A DNA stretch of 40,064 bases from a virus (IMGVR_UViG_3300047461_000329:1-40064), one strand, 5' to 3'. Shown: positions 7,119 through 15,869, numbered from the stretch's first letter. Made by a program: numbers and translations. The notes: generated by a model from the letters alone, not told the origin.

Positions 7119-7775
7119 TTAGGAGTTTACAAGTTTAGAGAGGAAATTCTTGAAAGCTTTAATCTCAACATCCGATGATCGCATATTTCGAGCTTCTTTT
7201 ATTTCAGTCTCAATTTCTTCAATTTCTTGAGGTTTTAAAATGCCATTGTCCCACACCCAGTCAACACCTTCCATAATACCATTAACGAATGCTTCGGGAG
7301 CAGATGGATCCTGTACAATATCTACAGTTGCTAACATAAAGTCTTTTCCAACCTGCATGACACCATTTTTCTTCTCAAGAGTACCCATACCACGACTTGA
7401 TACACCAAGCTTCACACCACCTTCAAGTAGACCTTCAACGATCTTTCCCATAGGAGTCTGTAAGATTGATGCCTTTCCAATAACATCACTACCTTCAAAA
7501 CGAAGTTCAGTGATCTTATGTGAAACTTTATCCAAGTTAATACCTGGTCCATCTGGGTGATTTAACTCACCAACTGCTCGACCAGTCTTTACTTGTTCTT
7601 GTACGTACTTGTCTACAGCAGCTTCTAAAATGCTTTTCTCGTAAACACGTCCATTTCTATTCTTTTTATCGGCTTGCATGAATACGCCTTCAATAACATA
7701 TTCTTTCTTACCGTCTTTCTTTGCTTCTGTAATAACCTGTAGGTTACTATCATGATATTCTGATATCAATTTCAT
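7119..7775 (-). CDS. gp21: Prohead core protease gp21
   Basis: Serine protease (herpesvirus assemblin-like fold) that cleaves scaffold and capsid precursors during head maturation. It is 218 residues, near T4 gp21 (212). The catalytic His is expected in GELNHP (near residue 72) and the Ser in GVSSRGMG (near 124-125); both motifs are intact. The segment RNGRVYEKSIL near residue 40 is also typical. Its start overlaps the stop of the preceding 78-residue core gene as ATGA. It lies directly before scaffold gp22, one of its substrates in T4. The C-terminal 30 residues are charged and may be trimmed by self-cleavage (inference). Confidence 0.95.
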   Translation of the reverse strand: MKLISEYHDSNLQVITEAKKDGKKEYVIEGVFMQADKKNRNGRVYEKSILEAAVDKYVQEQVKTGRAVGELNHPDGPGINLDKVSHKITELRFEGSDVIGKASILQTPMGKIVEGLLEGGVKLGVSSRGMGTLEKKNGVMQVGKDFMLATVDIVQDPSAPEAFVNGIMEGVDWVWDNGILKPQEIEEIETEIKEARNMRSSDVEIKAFKNFLSKLVNS

Positions 7776-8008
7776 TGTTCGAGTTCCTCGCCCATTAGTT
7801 TGATAAAGTCATTTGCATTCTTTTCAGCTTCTTTAGCATTCTTAAAAGAATCATCAAGTCTGTCGCCATTAATATATACAGCAAACTTTCCGCCTTTTTG
7901 AGTAATAACTACATCAATTTTCTTTTTCTTACCAGCTTTCATAGTTTTAACTTGCTTCTCACCAGTAGCAAGTTTAACTTTTTCTCGGAGCTCGACAAAT
8001 GTTAGCAT
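7772..8008 (-). CDS. Small prohead-core-region protein (gene 68 position)
   Basis: A 78-residue basic protein: ten lysines fall within the first 45 residues, including a KKKK stretch. It appears to hold a short beta region (KIDVVITQKGGKFAVYINGD) and a C-terminal helix. It sits between gene 67 and gene 21, the slot of T4 gene 68, a prohead core component of 141 residues. Sequence similarity to gp68 is not evident to me, so equivalence rests on position only. Its stop overlaps the gp21 start (ATGA), and it begins three bases after the gene 67 stop. A head-assembly role is likely; the exact function is unknown. Confidence 0.72.
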   Translation of the reverse strand: MLTFVELREKVKLATGEKQVKTMKAGKKKKIDVVITQKGGKFAVYINGDRLDDSFKNAKEAEKNANDFIKLMGEELEQ

Positions 8009-8011
8009 ATA

Positions 8012-8179
8012 TTACTCTTCTTCTGTTTGTGTAGCCGGCTGACCCATTTGAGATGCAATTTCAATCTTCTTTGCATCTAATGCTGCAGTAAGTTTTTGAC
8101 CCATAAGTGTATCAAAATCTTTCTTGGCAGTTACGTTATCGCCTTTGCTAATGTTATCAATTAAATCTACTATATCCAT
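8012..8179 (-). CDS. gp67: Prohead core protein gp67-like, 55 aa
   Basis: A 55-residue protein starting MDIVDLIDNISKGDNVTAKK and ending in TQTEEE. In T4, gene 67 (80 residues) encodes a prohead core component with the same pattern: a short helix, a K-x-F-x-x-x-M segment, an I-x-I-A motif and an acidic tail. All of these are visible here (KKDFDTLMG, KKIEIASQMG, EEE). It is shorter, mainly lacking the extended acidic C-terminus. It is preceded by a GAGG ribosome site and an exact late promoter 15 bases upstream. It lies directly after the portal gene, exactly the T4 position. Confidence 0.8.
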   Translation of the reverse strand: MDIVDLIDNISKGDNVTAKKDFDTLMGQKLTAALDAKKIEIASQMGQPATQTEEE

Positions 8180-8193
8180 AATATCCTCTTATA

Positions 8194-8201
8194 TATTTAT
8201 A
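8194..8201 (-). promoter_or_regulatory. T4-type late promoter (TATAAATA) for the gene 67-21-22 unit
   Basis: Exact TATAAATA 15 bases before the gene 67 ATG. The predicted leader is very short, about nine bases, and includes the GAGG ribosome site. Confidence 0.78.
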
Positions 8202-8214
8202 AAAAAGTGTATTT

Positions 8215-9726
8215 CTACAACAAATCGGTGTCTATATCACCTTCGCCTTCGTCGCCTTTCTCATCTTCCATTTCTTTAGCCATGTCTTCAATTTCTTCAT
8301 CGCTAAACTTAAGAATGTTTTTACGTACCCATTTATTAGATACATACTTACCTACATATTCATCTAATTGCGATAGCATTTCAAAACGCTCTCTAATCAT
8401 TTCTGATTCTTTTAATTCTGAAAAGTAATTATCTTCAATGAAATCAAAATTAATATCTTCTTTCCAGCTATCCCAATCCTGTGAGGTAATAATACCTTTT
8501 AAGATGAGTTGTGTTTTAAGAAGCTGTATAAACAAGTCTGAGAATCGCATTCTTAACTTATCGATAAACTTCTTAAACTTAACTTCCTCTCGGCTAATCT
8601 CTGTAGATCTACCAATAGAAAATCCAGTATCTTGTTCCATACGTCCCATCGGAACATTTAAAGCCTTAAATAATTTCTTCTGGAAGTATAGAATATCATC
8701 AATTTGACCAAGATTTTCTCCACCCGGCAATGTAGTAATTTCAGTACCCTTTCCACCTTCTCTTCGTGGCAGGAAAAAATCCTCAAGCATTGACATGTGT
8801 TTCTTATCGTCTTTAATATTACCAGTCTGAGCATCGTAAACTAACTTATTACGATAGTCATTCATAATACCGCGTACGTATTCTTCAGCTTTACCTTTTG
8901 GTAAGTTACCTACGTCAATATAAAAGATTCTACGCTCTGGTGCACGCGATATGCGATAAATTACCAAAGAATCTTCCATCATGCGAAGCTGATTTACTGG
9001 TTTAACTGCTTTTTGCAAATATGAAAGAATACGTTTACGACTTGGATCTAACATACCTGATGTACAATATGCAATCGAATCTTTATGTATTTTTAAACCA
9101 GACTGACGACCACTTGCATCGGGTGTATCGTCTGGATTACTATAGATGAAAAACTCTTTTGAACCTTTTACTAGAGTTGCACCAGTTTTTGGATCCTTTT
9201 CTTCTGTTACTTCTTTTACTTTACGAAGCATAATAGGATCAATATATCGTAAGTCTTGAATACCTTTCTTTGGAGCATTCGAGTCAATTACAATATGGTA
9301 TGGTAATCGTCCGTCGATATACCACTTTTTAAATATATCATGACCGTGCTGACTAAAGTTTAGCATTGTCAAAATATTATCGAATTCTTCTCTGATTGTC
9401 TCTTTAATAGCATCAGAGGTATCTACCTTGTCTAATATAACATTAACGGGCGATGAATCATGATCGCCAATAATTGCATCATTTATAATATCTTCAATTG
9501 CAGTATCACATTCTGGATGCGATGCAATATCACGGTACTTGAGAATTAAGTCCGCTTCATTCTTTTGGTTATTTCCATCTAAATCTAAATAAGATCCAAA
9601 ATGACCCGCAGCCTTAATGACACCAGCGCCGTCCTCTTCAGCATCAGCAACAAACGTTTTTACTGAGGGTTTCTCAGTTGCATCTGTATCTTTTCTTTTT
9701 ATCTCAAAGCCAAAAAACTCAGCCAT
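8215..9726 (-). CDS. gp20: Portal vertex protein gp20
   Basis: Forms the dodecameric portal at one head vertex, initiates prohead assembly and is the DNA entry channel docked by terminase. It is 503 residues, close to T4 gp20 (524). Recognisable conserved stretches include IYRISRAPERRIFYIDVGNL near residue 255, DFFLPRREGGKGTEITTLPG near 315 and DILYFQKKLFKALNVP near 343. These are the segments used as the gp20 diversity marker in marine myoviruses. The C-terminus is acidic (EGEGDIDTD). An AGGA site precedes the ATG, and the leader carries a strong hairpin (9747-9767) just downstream of a late promoter. Confidence 0.97.
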   Translation of the reverse strand: MAEFFGFEIKRKDTDATEKPSVKTFVADAEEDGAGVIKAAGHFGSYLDLDGNNQKNEADLILKYRDIASHPECDTAIEDIINDAIIGDHDSSPVNVILDKVDTSDAIKETIREEFDNILTMLNFSQHGHDIFKKWYIDGRLPYHIVIDSNAPKKGIQDLRYIDPIMLRKVKEVTEEKDPKTGATLVKGSKEFFIYSNPDDTPDASGRQSGLKIHKDSIAYCTSGMLDPSRKRILSYLQKAVKPVNQLRMMEDSLVIYRISRAPERRIFYIDVGNLPKGKAEEYVRGIMNDYRNKLVYDAQTGNIKDDKKHMSMLEDFFLPRREGGKGTEITTLPGGENLGQIDDILYFQKKLFKALNVPMGRMEQDTGFSIGRSTEISREEVKFKKFIDKLRMRFSDLFIQLLKTQLILKGIITSQDWDSWKEDINFDFIEDNYFSELKESEMIRERFEMLSQLDEYVGKYVSNKWVRKNILKFSDEEIEDMAKEMEDEKGDEGEGDIDTDLL

Positions 9727-9746
9727 AAATAATCCTCATAATAATG

Positions 9747-9767
9747 GAGGGGAAGGAAATTCCCCTC
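9747..9767 (-). promoter_or_regulatory. Hairpin at the 5' end of the gp20 late transcript
   Basis: Eight perfect base pairs GAGGGGAA/TTCCCCTC with a five-base loop. It begins eight bases after the TATAAATA box, right at the predicted transcript start, and no U-run follows. It may protect the 5' end of the portal message or weakly terminate read-through from gp19. The structure is seen in sequence; the role is inferred. Confidence 0.65.
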
Positions 9768-9774
9768 ACTATAT

Positions 9775-9782
9775 TATTTATA
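9775..9782 (-). promoter_or_regulatory. T4-type late promoter (TATAAATA) for gp20
   Basis: Exact TATAAATA in the gp19-gp20 gap, 49 bases before the gp20 ATG. Confidence 0.82.
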
Positions 9783-9788
9783 CACTAA

Positions 9789-10316
9789 TTAAGAAGTGGT
9801 ATCTGATTCCCAGTATTGAACTTGTAGCTCAACTGTGAACTCTTCGATAGCATTCTCCGAATCATAGTTAACGTCAATTGCAGAGATATTCGTTGGCCAA
9901 GTGCCTCGGAAATCATAACGTTTTGCAACGGTACCATCTCTACGTAATTGCTCAACAATCATATCTGCTTGATAATCAACAGGATTAACAAGACCAGAGT
10001 TATTGTTGTGTTCGTTAATACCATTCATCCATCGCTCAAATGCATTACGAACGTTAAACTCAGAATCATTGATTACTGTAATTGTCCAAGGTTCGAATGT
10101 ACGATCACCAGCAATCTGTAATTGACGACCACGGAAAGGTACCGTAATCGGTGCAATTATTGAAGCTGGTAACTGAGCACCTTTACACAAGAATGAAGTA
10201 AGTTCTACATCACCTTGTGCATAACCAGGAAAGTTACATGTTACTTTAAACATGTTGGCGCGAGCACCACCCCCTGTTAATTTTGACTTAAAGTCATCTA
10301 CACCTAAAATAGCCAT
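9789..10316 (-). CDS. gp19: Tail tube protein gp19
   Basis: Hexameric rings of this protein build the inner tail tube through which DNA passes. It is 175 residues, against 163 in T4. Family features are the FKVTCNFPGYAQGD start, FLCKGAQLPASI near residue 42, a glycine-arginine turn followed by GDRTFEPWTITV near 69, a helix ending in RWMNGINEHN, and a C-terminal beta strand VELQVQYWE. An AGGAG ribosome site lies eight bases before the ATG. It follows sheath gp18 by 15 bases and is read from the tandem late promoters ahead of gp18. A second, divergent member of the family lies at 3904-4371. Confidence 0.95.
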   Translation of the reverse strand: MAILGVDDFKSKLTGGGARANMFKVTCNFPGYAQGDVELTSFLCKGAQLPASIIAPITVPFRGRQLQIAGDRTFEPWTITVINDSEFNVRNAFERWMNGINEHNNNSGLVNPVDYQADMIVEQLRRDGTVAKRYDFRGTWPTNISAIDVNYDSENAIEEFTVELQVQYWESDTTS

Positions 10317-10331
10317 TTTTGTTTACTCCTG

Positions 10332-12050
10332 TTATTGTCCAGCAATTTCACTAAACTCAACACCAGTACGAGTAGCAATGAAGTTTAATTTAATGAAGTT
10401 AATTGATCGAGCTGGCTTAATGAATATATCTGCAACGAATTGGTTGCTATCAATAACATTACCAGTATTATTTGTTTCATCACAAATTACTAAGAAATCA
10501 GTAATACCACGACGACCTTTAACATCACGTAAGAATGGTTCTACCATATTACGGAAGTTTGCGCGGGTAAACTCATCGTTAAATTCAAATAACATGCTCT
10601 TAGATGCAGTTGAAATTGCTTTTTCCAAAACAATAAACAGTCGACGAACGTTAATTCGATCAAATGCAGAAGCACGATTTTGTGAAGTTTTATCACCGAA
10701 CAACATTGTACCTTGTCCAGGGAATGAAACCAATGGATTAACACTTGCTTTATACAATATATCACGCTCAGTTTTATTAGGATTAAATCCTAGCTTGGTA
10801 ACTCCTAGGAGTTGACCGCGAGTTTCACCAGCTGGTGAGAACCAAGCATCTGCAACACGATCAGTATTAGCACAAAGACCAGCAATATGGCCAGCAGCGT
10901 TAATAAATCGATATGAATCAGTATACTTATCATATACTTTAATTGAAGTAGAATCACATACAACGTATGATGAATTTCTACCAGATACTGTAGTATCAGC
11001 TACAATTGTATCAGCAGAGATTGTACTAGTACCGTCTGTTAGTGATACTGGAGGAGATACAAAAGCAACACAATCTTTACGAGATTCAGCAATTTCTTGA
11101 AGTTTAGCTGCAATATCTGAACTTCCCGTAGCATCAGCAGTAGCAAAAAGCAAGTTAATATCGATTGTTTCTGAATCTTTTAATACATCAAGAGCTGCTG
11201 GAATTACTGCATTTGATACAGTACCATCAGCACCACCAGATAATCCCACAAATTGACCTGCAGTTGCCTGAGGTCCTGTTGTTTCAGCAGCAGTATATGC
11301 TGCGCTTCCTTGTGTAATGGCTGCAGGTTGTAAAGCTTTACCGCCAAGCCATGCTCCTCCTATATAACCTACGAAGATATATTGTGATCCATTATTAATG
11401 ACATCTTTAAAGAAGTTAGTAGAACCGTCATCATTCTTAGCATTAGTGCCCTGACTTACTGCTTCGAATGTTTCTAAAACTGTACCAGGAACTCCACTAA
11501 TTTCACCAGTTTTATCGATTACTGCAACATGCATTTCGTCCAATGCAGCTGAGTTACCTTTTGATACGGCAAAGTTTGAAGTTCCAGGAGCTCTTGTAAA
11601 TAAACTAGAGTGTGTCCAAGCAGCAAATGAAGTTGCGTTTGCAAGACAAACTTGAACTTCTAATGCATTACCTGATGTGCCTGGGGAACGAGCAATAAAA
11701 TCACCTGCAGAAGCTGCAAGTGTTAATGCGTCATAAGCATCCTGTGTTTTAATAAGTTGTGCTGTTAAATTAGTTGCGTTAAGAGCTCCAGCTCCAACAG
11801 CTCTTACTACTTTTAAAGCATTACCATACTTTAAAAAACCAGCCATTGGACCGAAATACTTAAATGTTGCTGCGGTAGGTTCGCCGAAAATATCAACTAA
11901 CTGTTTTTCTGAACTAACAGTAATTGGAGTATCAACGGGACCCTTTGTGAAAAAGCCTGCCGACCCACCTATACTAGTAGATACCGCAGGAATCACATTC
12001 GTTGCGTCGATTTCTTTTACCTCGACACCGGGTGAGACTTGAAATGCCAT
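10332..12050 (-). CDS. gp18: Contractile tail sheath protein gp18
   Basis: Sheath subunit whose contraction drives the tube through the host envelope. It is 572 residues, shorter than T4 gp18 (659); the missing length is probably in the outer, variable domains. The N-terminus has the typical SPGVEVKEID opening followed by GGSAGFFTKGPVDTP. The C-terminal third carries the conserved core, with NRASAFDRINVRRLFIVLEKA and FEFNDEFTRANFRNMVEPFL, and RSINFIKLNF near the end. The GAGAGGA ribosome site is strong. Two overlapping late promoters precede it at 12115-12131. gp19 follows after 15 bases, as in T4. Confidence 0.97.
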   Translation of the reverse strand: MAFQVSPGVEVKEIDATNVIPAVSTSIGGSAGFFTKGPVDTPITVSSEKQLVDIFGEPTAATFKYFGPMAGFLKYGNALKVVRAVGAGALNATNLTAQLIKTQDAYDALTLAASAGDFIARSPGTSGNALEVQVCLANATSFAAWTHSSLFTRAPGTSNFAVSKGNSAALDEMHVAVIDKTGEISGVPGTVLETFEAVSQGTNAKNDDGSTNFFKDVINNGSQYIFVGYIGGAWLGGKALQPAAITQGSAAYTAAETTGPQATAGQFVGLSGGADGTVSNAVIPAALDVLKDSETIDINLLFATADATGSSDIAAKLQEIAESRKDCVAFVSPPVSLTDGTSTISADTIVADTTVSGRNSSYVVCDSTSIKVYDKYTDSYRFINAAGHIAGLCANTDRVADAWFSPAGETRGQLLGVTKLGFNPNKTERDILYKASVNPLVSFPGQGTMLFGDKTSQNRASAFDRINVRRLFIVLEKAISTASKSMLFEFNDEFTRANFRNMVEPFLRDVKGRRGITDFLVICDETNNTGNVIDSNQFVADIFIKPARSINFIKLNFIATRTGVEFSEIAGQ

Positions 12051-12114
12051 CTTTTATATCCTCTCAAAGGTTAAATAGTGTGTGTACATAATACGATACT
12101 TACTCAATTACTAT

Positions 12115-12131
12115 TATTTATAATATTTATA
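12115..12131 (-). promoter_or_regulatory. Two tandem late promoters (TATAAATA x2) for gp18-gp19
   Basis: Exact TATAAATA at 12124-12131 and again at 12115-12122, nine bases apart. The second is 65 bases before the gp18 ATG. The upstream copy overlaps the last codons of gp17. This is the only doubled late promoter in the window and fits the high demand for sheath and tube. Confidence 0.8.
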
Positions 12132-13734
12132 GTTTTGAGATAGGCTCTTGAACAACCCATTGCTGTCCTGTATTATCTACTTCCACTGTTTGTTCGTCTG
12201 CGTTATTATCTCTTATAAAACCAAATGGTATTAAATCATCTTGTATTGCTTGTAATTGTTCTTGATATAACATATTCTTCATATCAATATCAGTTAATCC
12301 AGCAAATATATCTGTCGTTGCAAACCATGCAAACATAACAAGATTCATTACTAAGTCATCATGGTTACTACCTGACGCTTGAAACGAGTTACCTCTTGCT
12401 TCAAAGGTACTCATTTCCATAATTGTATTTGCATCAACAATACTTAGTTTCTTTTGTTCTACAAAATCTTTAAATGTAGAGCAACCAATTCGTTTTACAC
12501 GTTTAGTCATAGTAGCACCAATTGCACCAGCTTTTACAGTTGATTCTACAAATAAGTTTTCATATTCTAAATCATAATATAAACCATTACATACAACGCT
12601 ACCTTGATCATTTGATTCTACGATAACGTATGCTTCATTATATGTCATTGCATACTTGTATATAATATCAGGAAATAGTAATGCTGATAAATTATTATCT
12701 CTAAATACTGCAACTTGTTTAAATGGGTTAGTCGATGTATCAATAATATTAAAGGTTGAATAATCCTGTCCTCTACCTTTCGCCACATCAACACACATAA
12801 TATAGTTATGACCCTCTATCGGTCTTTCATACACATATACATTCTCTTGTATGTATATTGGCTCTTGTGCTTTTTGTCCAAGTAAACATTCAGCAGATAT
12901 AAGACTATTGCCTCTCCCTTGGAATGTATTACCAAACTCCTGATCAAACTGTATTTGAGAAGTATTAGCAATTGTTTGCTCTTTCCACTTTTTATCTCGT
13001 CCTGGTACATCCCACCAATCTACACGAAATGGTTTAAATTCATTCGTACCAGTAACTGCACCTTCCCACAACTTATGATATACATTACCAATACCATTTG
13101 CGGTAGAAGTAATAATAATTTTTGTATCTTTACCTGACGATACTACCGGATACGTTGATGTATAAAACGTAGCATCATTATCGATAAATGCAAACTCATC
13201 AAGAAATAGTAAGTTAATCGATAGACCACGAATAGAACTACCAGACGTAGCTGCAGCAATAATCTTTGAGTTATTACTAAATTCTATAGAACCCTTGTTT
13301 AACGCTTTACATCCTGGCTGCAAAAAGAATGGCAGGTTTTCTAACATTAGCGTAACTCGAGCCAACATTTCCCTTGCAGTTGCACCTTTATTAGCAAGTA
13401 TAGCAATCGTCTTTTCTGGGTTAAATATCGTAAACCATAGTAGATATGCTACTGATGATATTGATTTACCAGACTGACGACAAGCCAATACAATTGAAAA
13501 GCGATTACTATTAAAATGATTAAACATCTTCTCTTGATACTCATACAAGTCAAATGGAACTAGACCTTTATCAAGTGATATAATCTTTACATAAGTTTTT
13601 GCGAAGTACGCAGGATCCTGCATACATTTCTTATATTCTTTTATTTCCTCAATTGTAAACTGAGACTCAACACCGTCTCTCTTTACATTAGGATTTCCAA
13701 GATAACCAAACTCATTATTCTTTAATGTCGCCAT
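12127..13734 (-). CDS. gp17: Terminase large subunit gp17
   Basis: DNA-packaging ATPase and headful nuclease. It is 535 residues from the chosen ATG, shorter than T4 gp17 (610). Walker A is CRQSGKS (85-91) and Walker B LLFLDE (175-180). The RNase H-like nuclease acidic residues are all present: D316 in MCVDVAKG, E373 in IVESNDQG and D459/D460 in NHDDLV. I chose the ATG at 13734; an alternative in-frame TTG is one codon earlier. The first 20 bases overlap the end of gp16, and the ribosome site is weak, so translation is probably coupled to gp16. There is no sign of an intron or inserted endonuclease. Confidence 0.97.
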   Translation of the reverse strand: MATLKNNEFGYLGNPNVKRDGVESQFTIEEIKEYKKCMQDPAYFAKTYVKIISLDKGLVPFDLYEYQEKMFNHFNSNRFSIVLACRQSGKSISSVAYLLWFTIFNPEKTIAILANKGATAREMLARVTLMLENLPFFLQPGCKALNKGSIEFSNNSKIIAAATSGSSIRGLSINLLFLDEFAFIDNDATFYTSTYPVVSSGKDTKIIITSTANGIGNVYHKLWEGAVTGTNEFKPFRVDWWDVPGRDKKWKEQTIANTSQIQFDQEFGNTFQGRGNSLISAECLLGQKAQEPIYIQENVYVYERPIEGHNYIMCVDVAKGRGQDYSTFNIIDTSTNPFKQVAVFRDNNLSALLFPDIIYKYAMTYNEAYVIVESNDQGSVVCNGLYYDLEYENLFVESTVKAGAIGATMTKRVKRIGCSTFKDFVEQKKLSIVDANTIMEMSTFEARGNSFQASGSNHDDLVMNLVMFAWFATTDIFAGLTDIDMKNMLYQEQLQAIQDDLIPFGFIRDNNADEQTVEVDNTGQQWVVQEPISKL

Positions 13735-14140
13735 CAATCACTTTTTCGTCAGTGTTTAGTAGCATTCTCTGTAAATCAGTGGTGCTACCTATAAACATAT
13801 TATTATTAGTTACTTTACTTTTTTCTTCTTTCTTATCTACCAAGTCTTGTTTATTTTTTTGCAATGACATTAACTTATCAGTTACATCACCAATATCTTT
13901 AATTGATTTTGCTAATACTTCAAATGCGCGGGGGTGTTCGGATTCACGAGCAATCTCAGCAAGAGAATCCAATGATCCCATACCAGTACTTATAAGTTCT
14001 TTATATGTATCACGCGAAAACTTATAATCATTAATTATATCTTCTTTAGACAAAAGCTCCTTGTCAGCCTCGGCATGTTTCGCCTCGACTGGTAGATTTT
14101 TTTCTAATGATTTTGCAATTGCATCTTTCTTATTAAACAT
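13715..14140 (-). CDS. gp16: Terminase small subunit gp16
   Basis: DNA-recognition and regulatory subunit of the packaging motor; T4 gp16 forms rings and stimulates the gp17 ATPase. It is 141 residues, against 164 in T4. The central two-helix coiled region matches the family, especially DSLAEIARESEHPRAFEVL (residues about 57-75) and the C-terminal MFIGSTTDLQRML. N- and C-terminal arms are charged and probably flexible. The ATG follows the gp15 stop by two bases, and its end overlaps gp17 by 20 bases. Gene order 15-16-17 is the T4 order. Confidence 0.93.
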   Translation of the reverse strand: MFNKKDAIAKSLEKNLPVEAKHAEADKELLSKEDIINDYKFSRDTYKELISTGMGSLDSLAEIARESEHPRAFEVLAKSIKDIGDVTDKLMSLQKNKQDLVDKKEEKSKVTNNNMFIGSTTDLQRMLLNTDEKVIDGDIKE

Positions 14141-14142
14141 AA

Positions 14143-14904
14143 TTATTCAAAGTCAGTTAAATCAATAGTAGTTGTTACCGTAAAGTTAGATTCAGTATCA
14201 CTGCCTCCAAGGGTAATATCCATTTCAGATATATTATTAGAGCTTTGAGCTGATTGATTAAAGTCAACATTAACTTCTCTAATAACTTTATTATCACCAA
14301 CAGGGCCGTAAAACGACATTTTCATCGTAAAATCTAAAGTGTAAATTAGTACTCTTCTAGATTGATAATCACCTTCATATTGATCATCAAACGATACACC
14401 ATTTAATATAATGGGTACATCTTGTTTAAATGAAGTAAATTCATCTACAGGTTTAATCGATACTGTATATTCTGGTTGAAAATACGGTAGTATTTGTTCT
14501 AAAATTTGTAATCCATCATCTTGATTTTTAGCCATAATATTAAGCTGCATATTAATATTATATGGTGCAAACTGCTTAATTACATTGCGTTGAGTTGTAG
14601 TACCAGTAGTTCCTGGCTCAGTTATCATCGCTCTTTTAGCTAGCTTTTTAGTTGTATCTAATTCAATACCAGTTATTTCAAAAGCCATTCGAGGAAGCTT
14701 AATTGCAACTGATGCATCCTGACCAGTTAAAGCATCAAGACGAGATAAAAACTTTTGCTTAGGACCATAAGCTAATGGAACCTTTACCTGATTAATAAGA
14801 GATCCATCACCCTTTTTACGAGCAACCGTAATATTATTAAACATTGTACCAAAGACAGCAACTGATTTACGAACTGTAGCATGATAGAAATGAGAACCAA
14901 ACAT
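14143..14904 (-). CDS. gp15: Tail sheath stabiliser / terminator gp15
   Basis: Hexameric ring that caps the finished tail sheath and docks to the neck. It is 253 residues, against 272 in T4. The diagnostic start MFGSHFYHATVRK followed by FGTMFNNI, and the segment VKVPLAYGPKQKFLSRLDAL (residues about 41-60), match the family, as does PRMAFEITGI near residue 88. Its ATG shares one base with the gp14 stop (TAATG). The C-terminal 50 residues are Ser/Asn/Thr-rich and poorly conserved. Call based on motif recognition and position. Confidence 0.94.
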   Translation of the reverse strand: MFGSHFYHATVRKSVAVFGTMFNNITVARKKGDGSLINQVKVPLAYGPKQKFLSRLDALTGQDASVAIKLPRMAFEITGIELDTTKKLAKRAMITEPGTTGTTTQRNVIKQFAPYNINMQLNIMAKNQDDGLQILEQILPYFQPEYTVSIKPVDEFTSFKQDVPIILNGVSFDDQYEGDYQSRRVLIYTLDFTMKMSFYGPVGDNKVIREVNVDFNQSAQSSNNISEMDITLGGSDTESNFTVTTTIDLTDFE

Positions 14905-15866
14905 TATAATGTCTCCGATGGATCACCGAATGGATTAGATTCGGAGAAGTCAATAAAGTTATCACCTTCAATTTCAAACTGAACATTCTTAGCTTGGGAA
15001 TCAGAAGAGAATGTATTATTTGTATCATCATCAGCTAATGTATAAACATTTGTAATTACACAAGTATTACCAGATTCCGATCCAACTAAATTATTTGCAG
15101 ATCCTGTTGCCGATACGACAAACTCACGAGCCTGATCCGTAGCTGTGGCTGCGTTGGTTGTATCCTTAGTACCAATATTAGATACAGATATTGTTGCCGC
15201 GGTGGCTGATGTTTTCGTAATTGTTTGAACAGTACCAAAAACTGTAATTCCAGCAGAAAGAGTTTGAGTAACAATTTCACCTTGTGTAAAGTGATTACCT
15301 CCAGTTACTGTAACATCTATTCCAACCTGATATGTATTCTTAATTGTAGTTGAATCAATTGCTGCAACCCCAGTATCAATCTGCTCATCATTAGACTCAA
15401 AGAGAGCACATGATAGTTTATAAACTGGTAGGTTAGATAACTGATAAAATGGTTGTTCTTCTTCTACAAACTTGATTTCAAAGAAACTATTACTTAAAGG
15501 TAGATATATTAAATCACCTTCATCGGGTTTTGGATACGTAATATTACTATAATGTGTACCAATAAATTTTTGCCATTGTCTTCGTGATATAATAAAGTTT
15601 GCTTCGTCTCTTATTTCAAGACCAAACTTACTATATAAATCTCCTTCACCTTCGAAGCCTTCTGGATTTTCAATGTATGTTTCAATCATATATGCGTCAT
15701 CAAACTTAGATGAAGAATCTTCACCAAAGATATCATCTCGATTTATAAGTGTTCGAGGTAGATAGTACGCATCCTGACCGAAAATCTTTAAAGATTCAAT
15801 TATAAGATCTTCATAAAGATTTTGCTCAGATTTTACTGCTTGACTAAAGTATACATTTCTAGGCAT
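14904..15866 (-). CDS. gp14: Neck protein gp14 with an extra beta-rich insertion
   Basis: Neck/head-completion protein that forms the head-tail connector with gp13. It is 320 residues, longer than T4 gp14 (256). The first 165 residues are typical, with MPRNVYFSQAVKSEQNLYED at the start, ISRRQWQKF near 92 and GDLIYLPLSNSFFEIKFVEE near 116. The C-terminal EIEGDNFIDFSESNPFGDP is also typical. Between them, residues about 165-290 are Thr/Ala/Ser-rich and contain HFTQGEIVTQ and alternating beta-like stretches. I read this as an inserted beta domain. It follows gp13 by three bases and overlaps gp15 by one. Confidence 0.93.
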   Translation of the reverse strand: MPRNVYFSQAVKSEQNLYEDLIIESLKIFGQDAYYLPRTLINRDDIFGEDSSSKFDDAYMIETYIENPEGFEGEGDLYSKFGLEIRDEANFIISRRQWQKFIGTHYSNITYPKPDEGDLIYLPLSNSFFEIKFVEEEQPFYQLSNLPVYKLSCALFESNDEQIDTGVAAIDSTTIKNTYQVGIDVTVTGGNHFTQGEIVTQTLSAGITVFGTVQTITKTSATAATISVSNIGTKDTTNAATATDQAREFVVSATGSANNLVGSESGNTCVITNVYTLADDDTNNTFSSDSQAKNVQFEIEGDNFIDFSESNPFGDPSETL

Positions 15867-15869
15867 TTA

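Noticed and set aside
7240-7560. Plus-strand open frame of 106 codons opposite gp21
   Set aside because: It mirrors the conserved protease frame; composition (Ser/Pro/Ile rich) is typical of an antisense shadow.
10252-10815. Long plus-strand open frame (187 codons) opposite gp18/gp19
   Set aside because: It lies wholly antisense to two strongly recognised structural genes, spans their junction, has no ribosome site or promoter and no recognisable motif.
12127-13734. Possible intron or homing endonuclease in the terminase gene
   Set aside because: The frame is continuous and all ATPase and nuclease motifs are present in order; the shorter length than T4 is spread over the ends.
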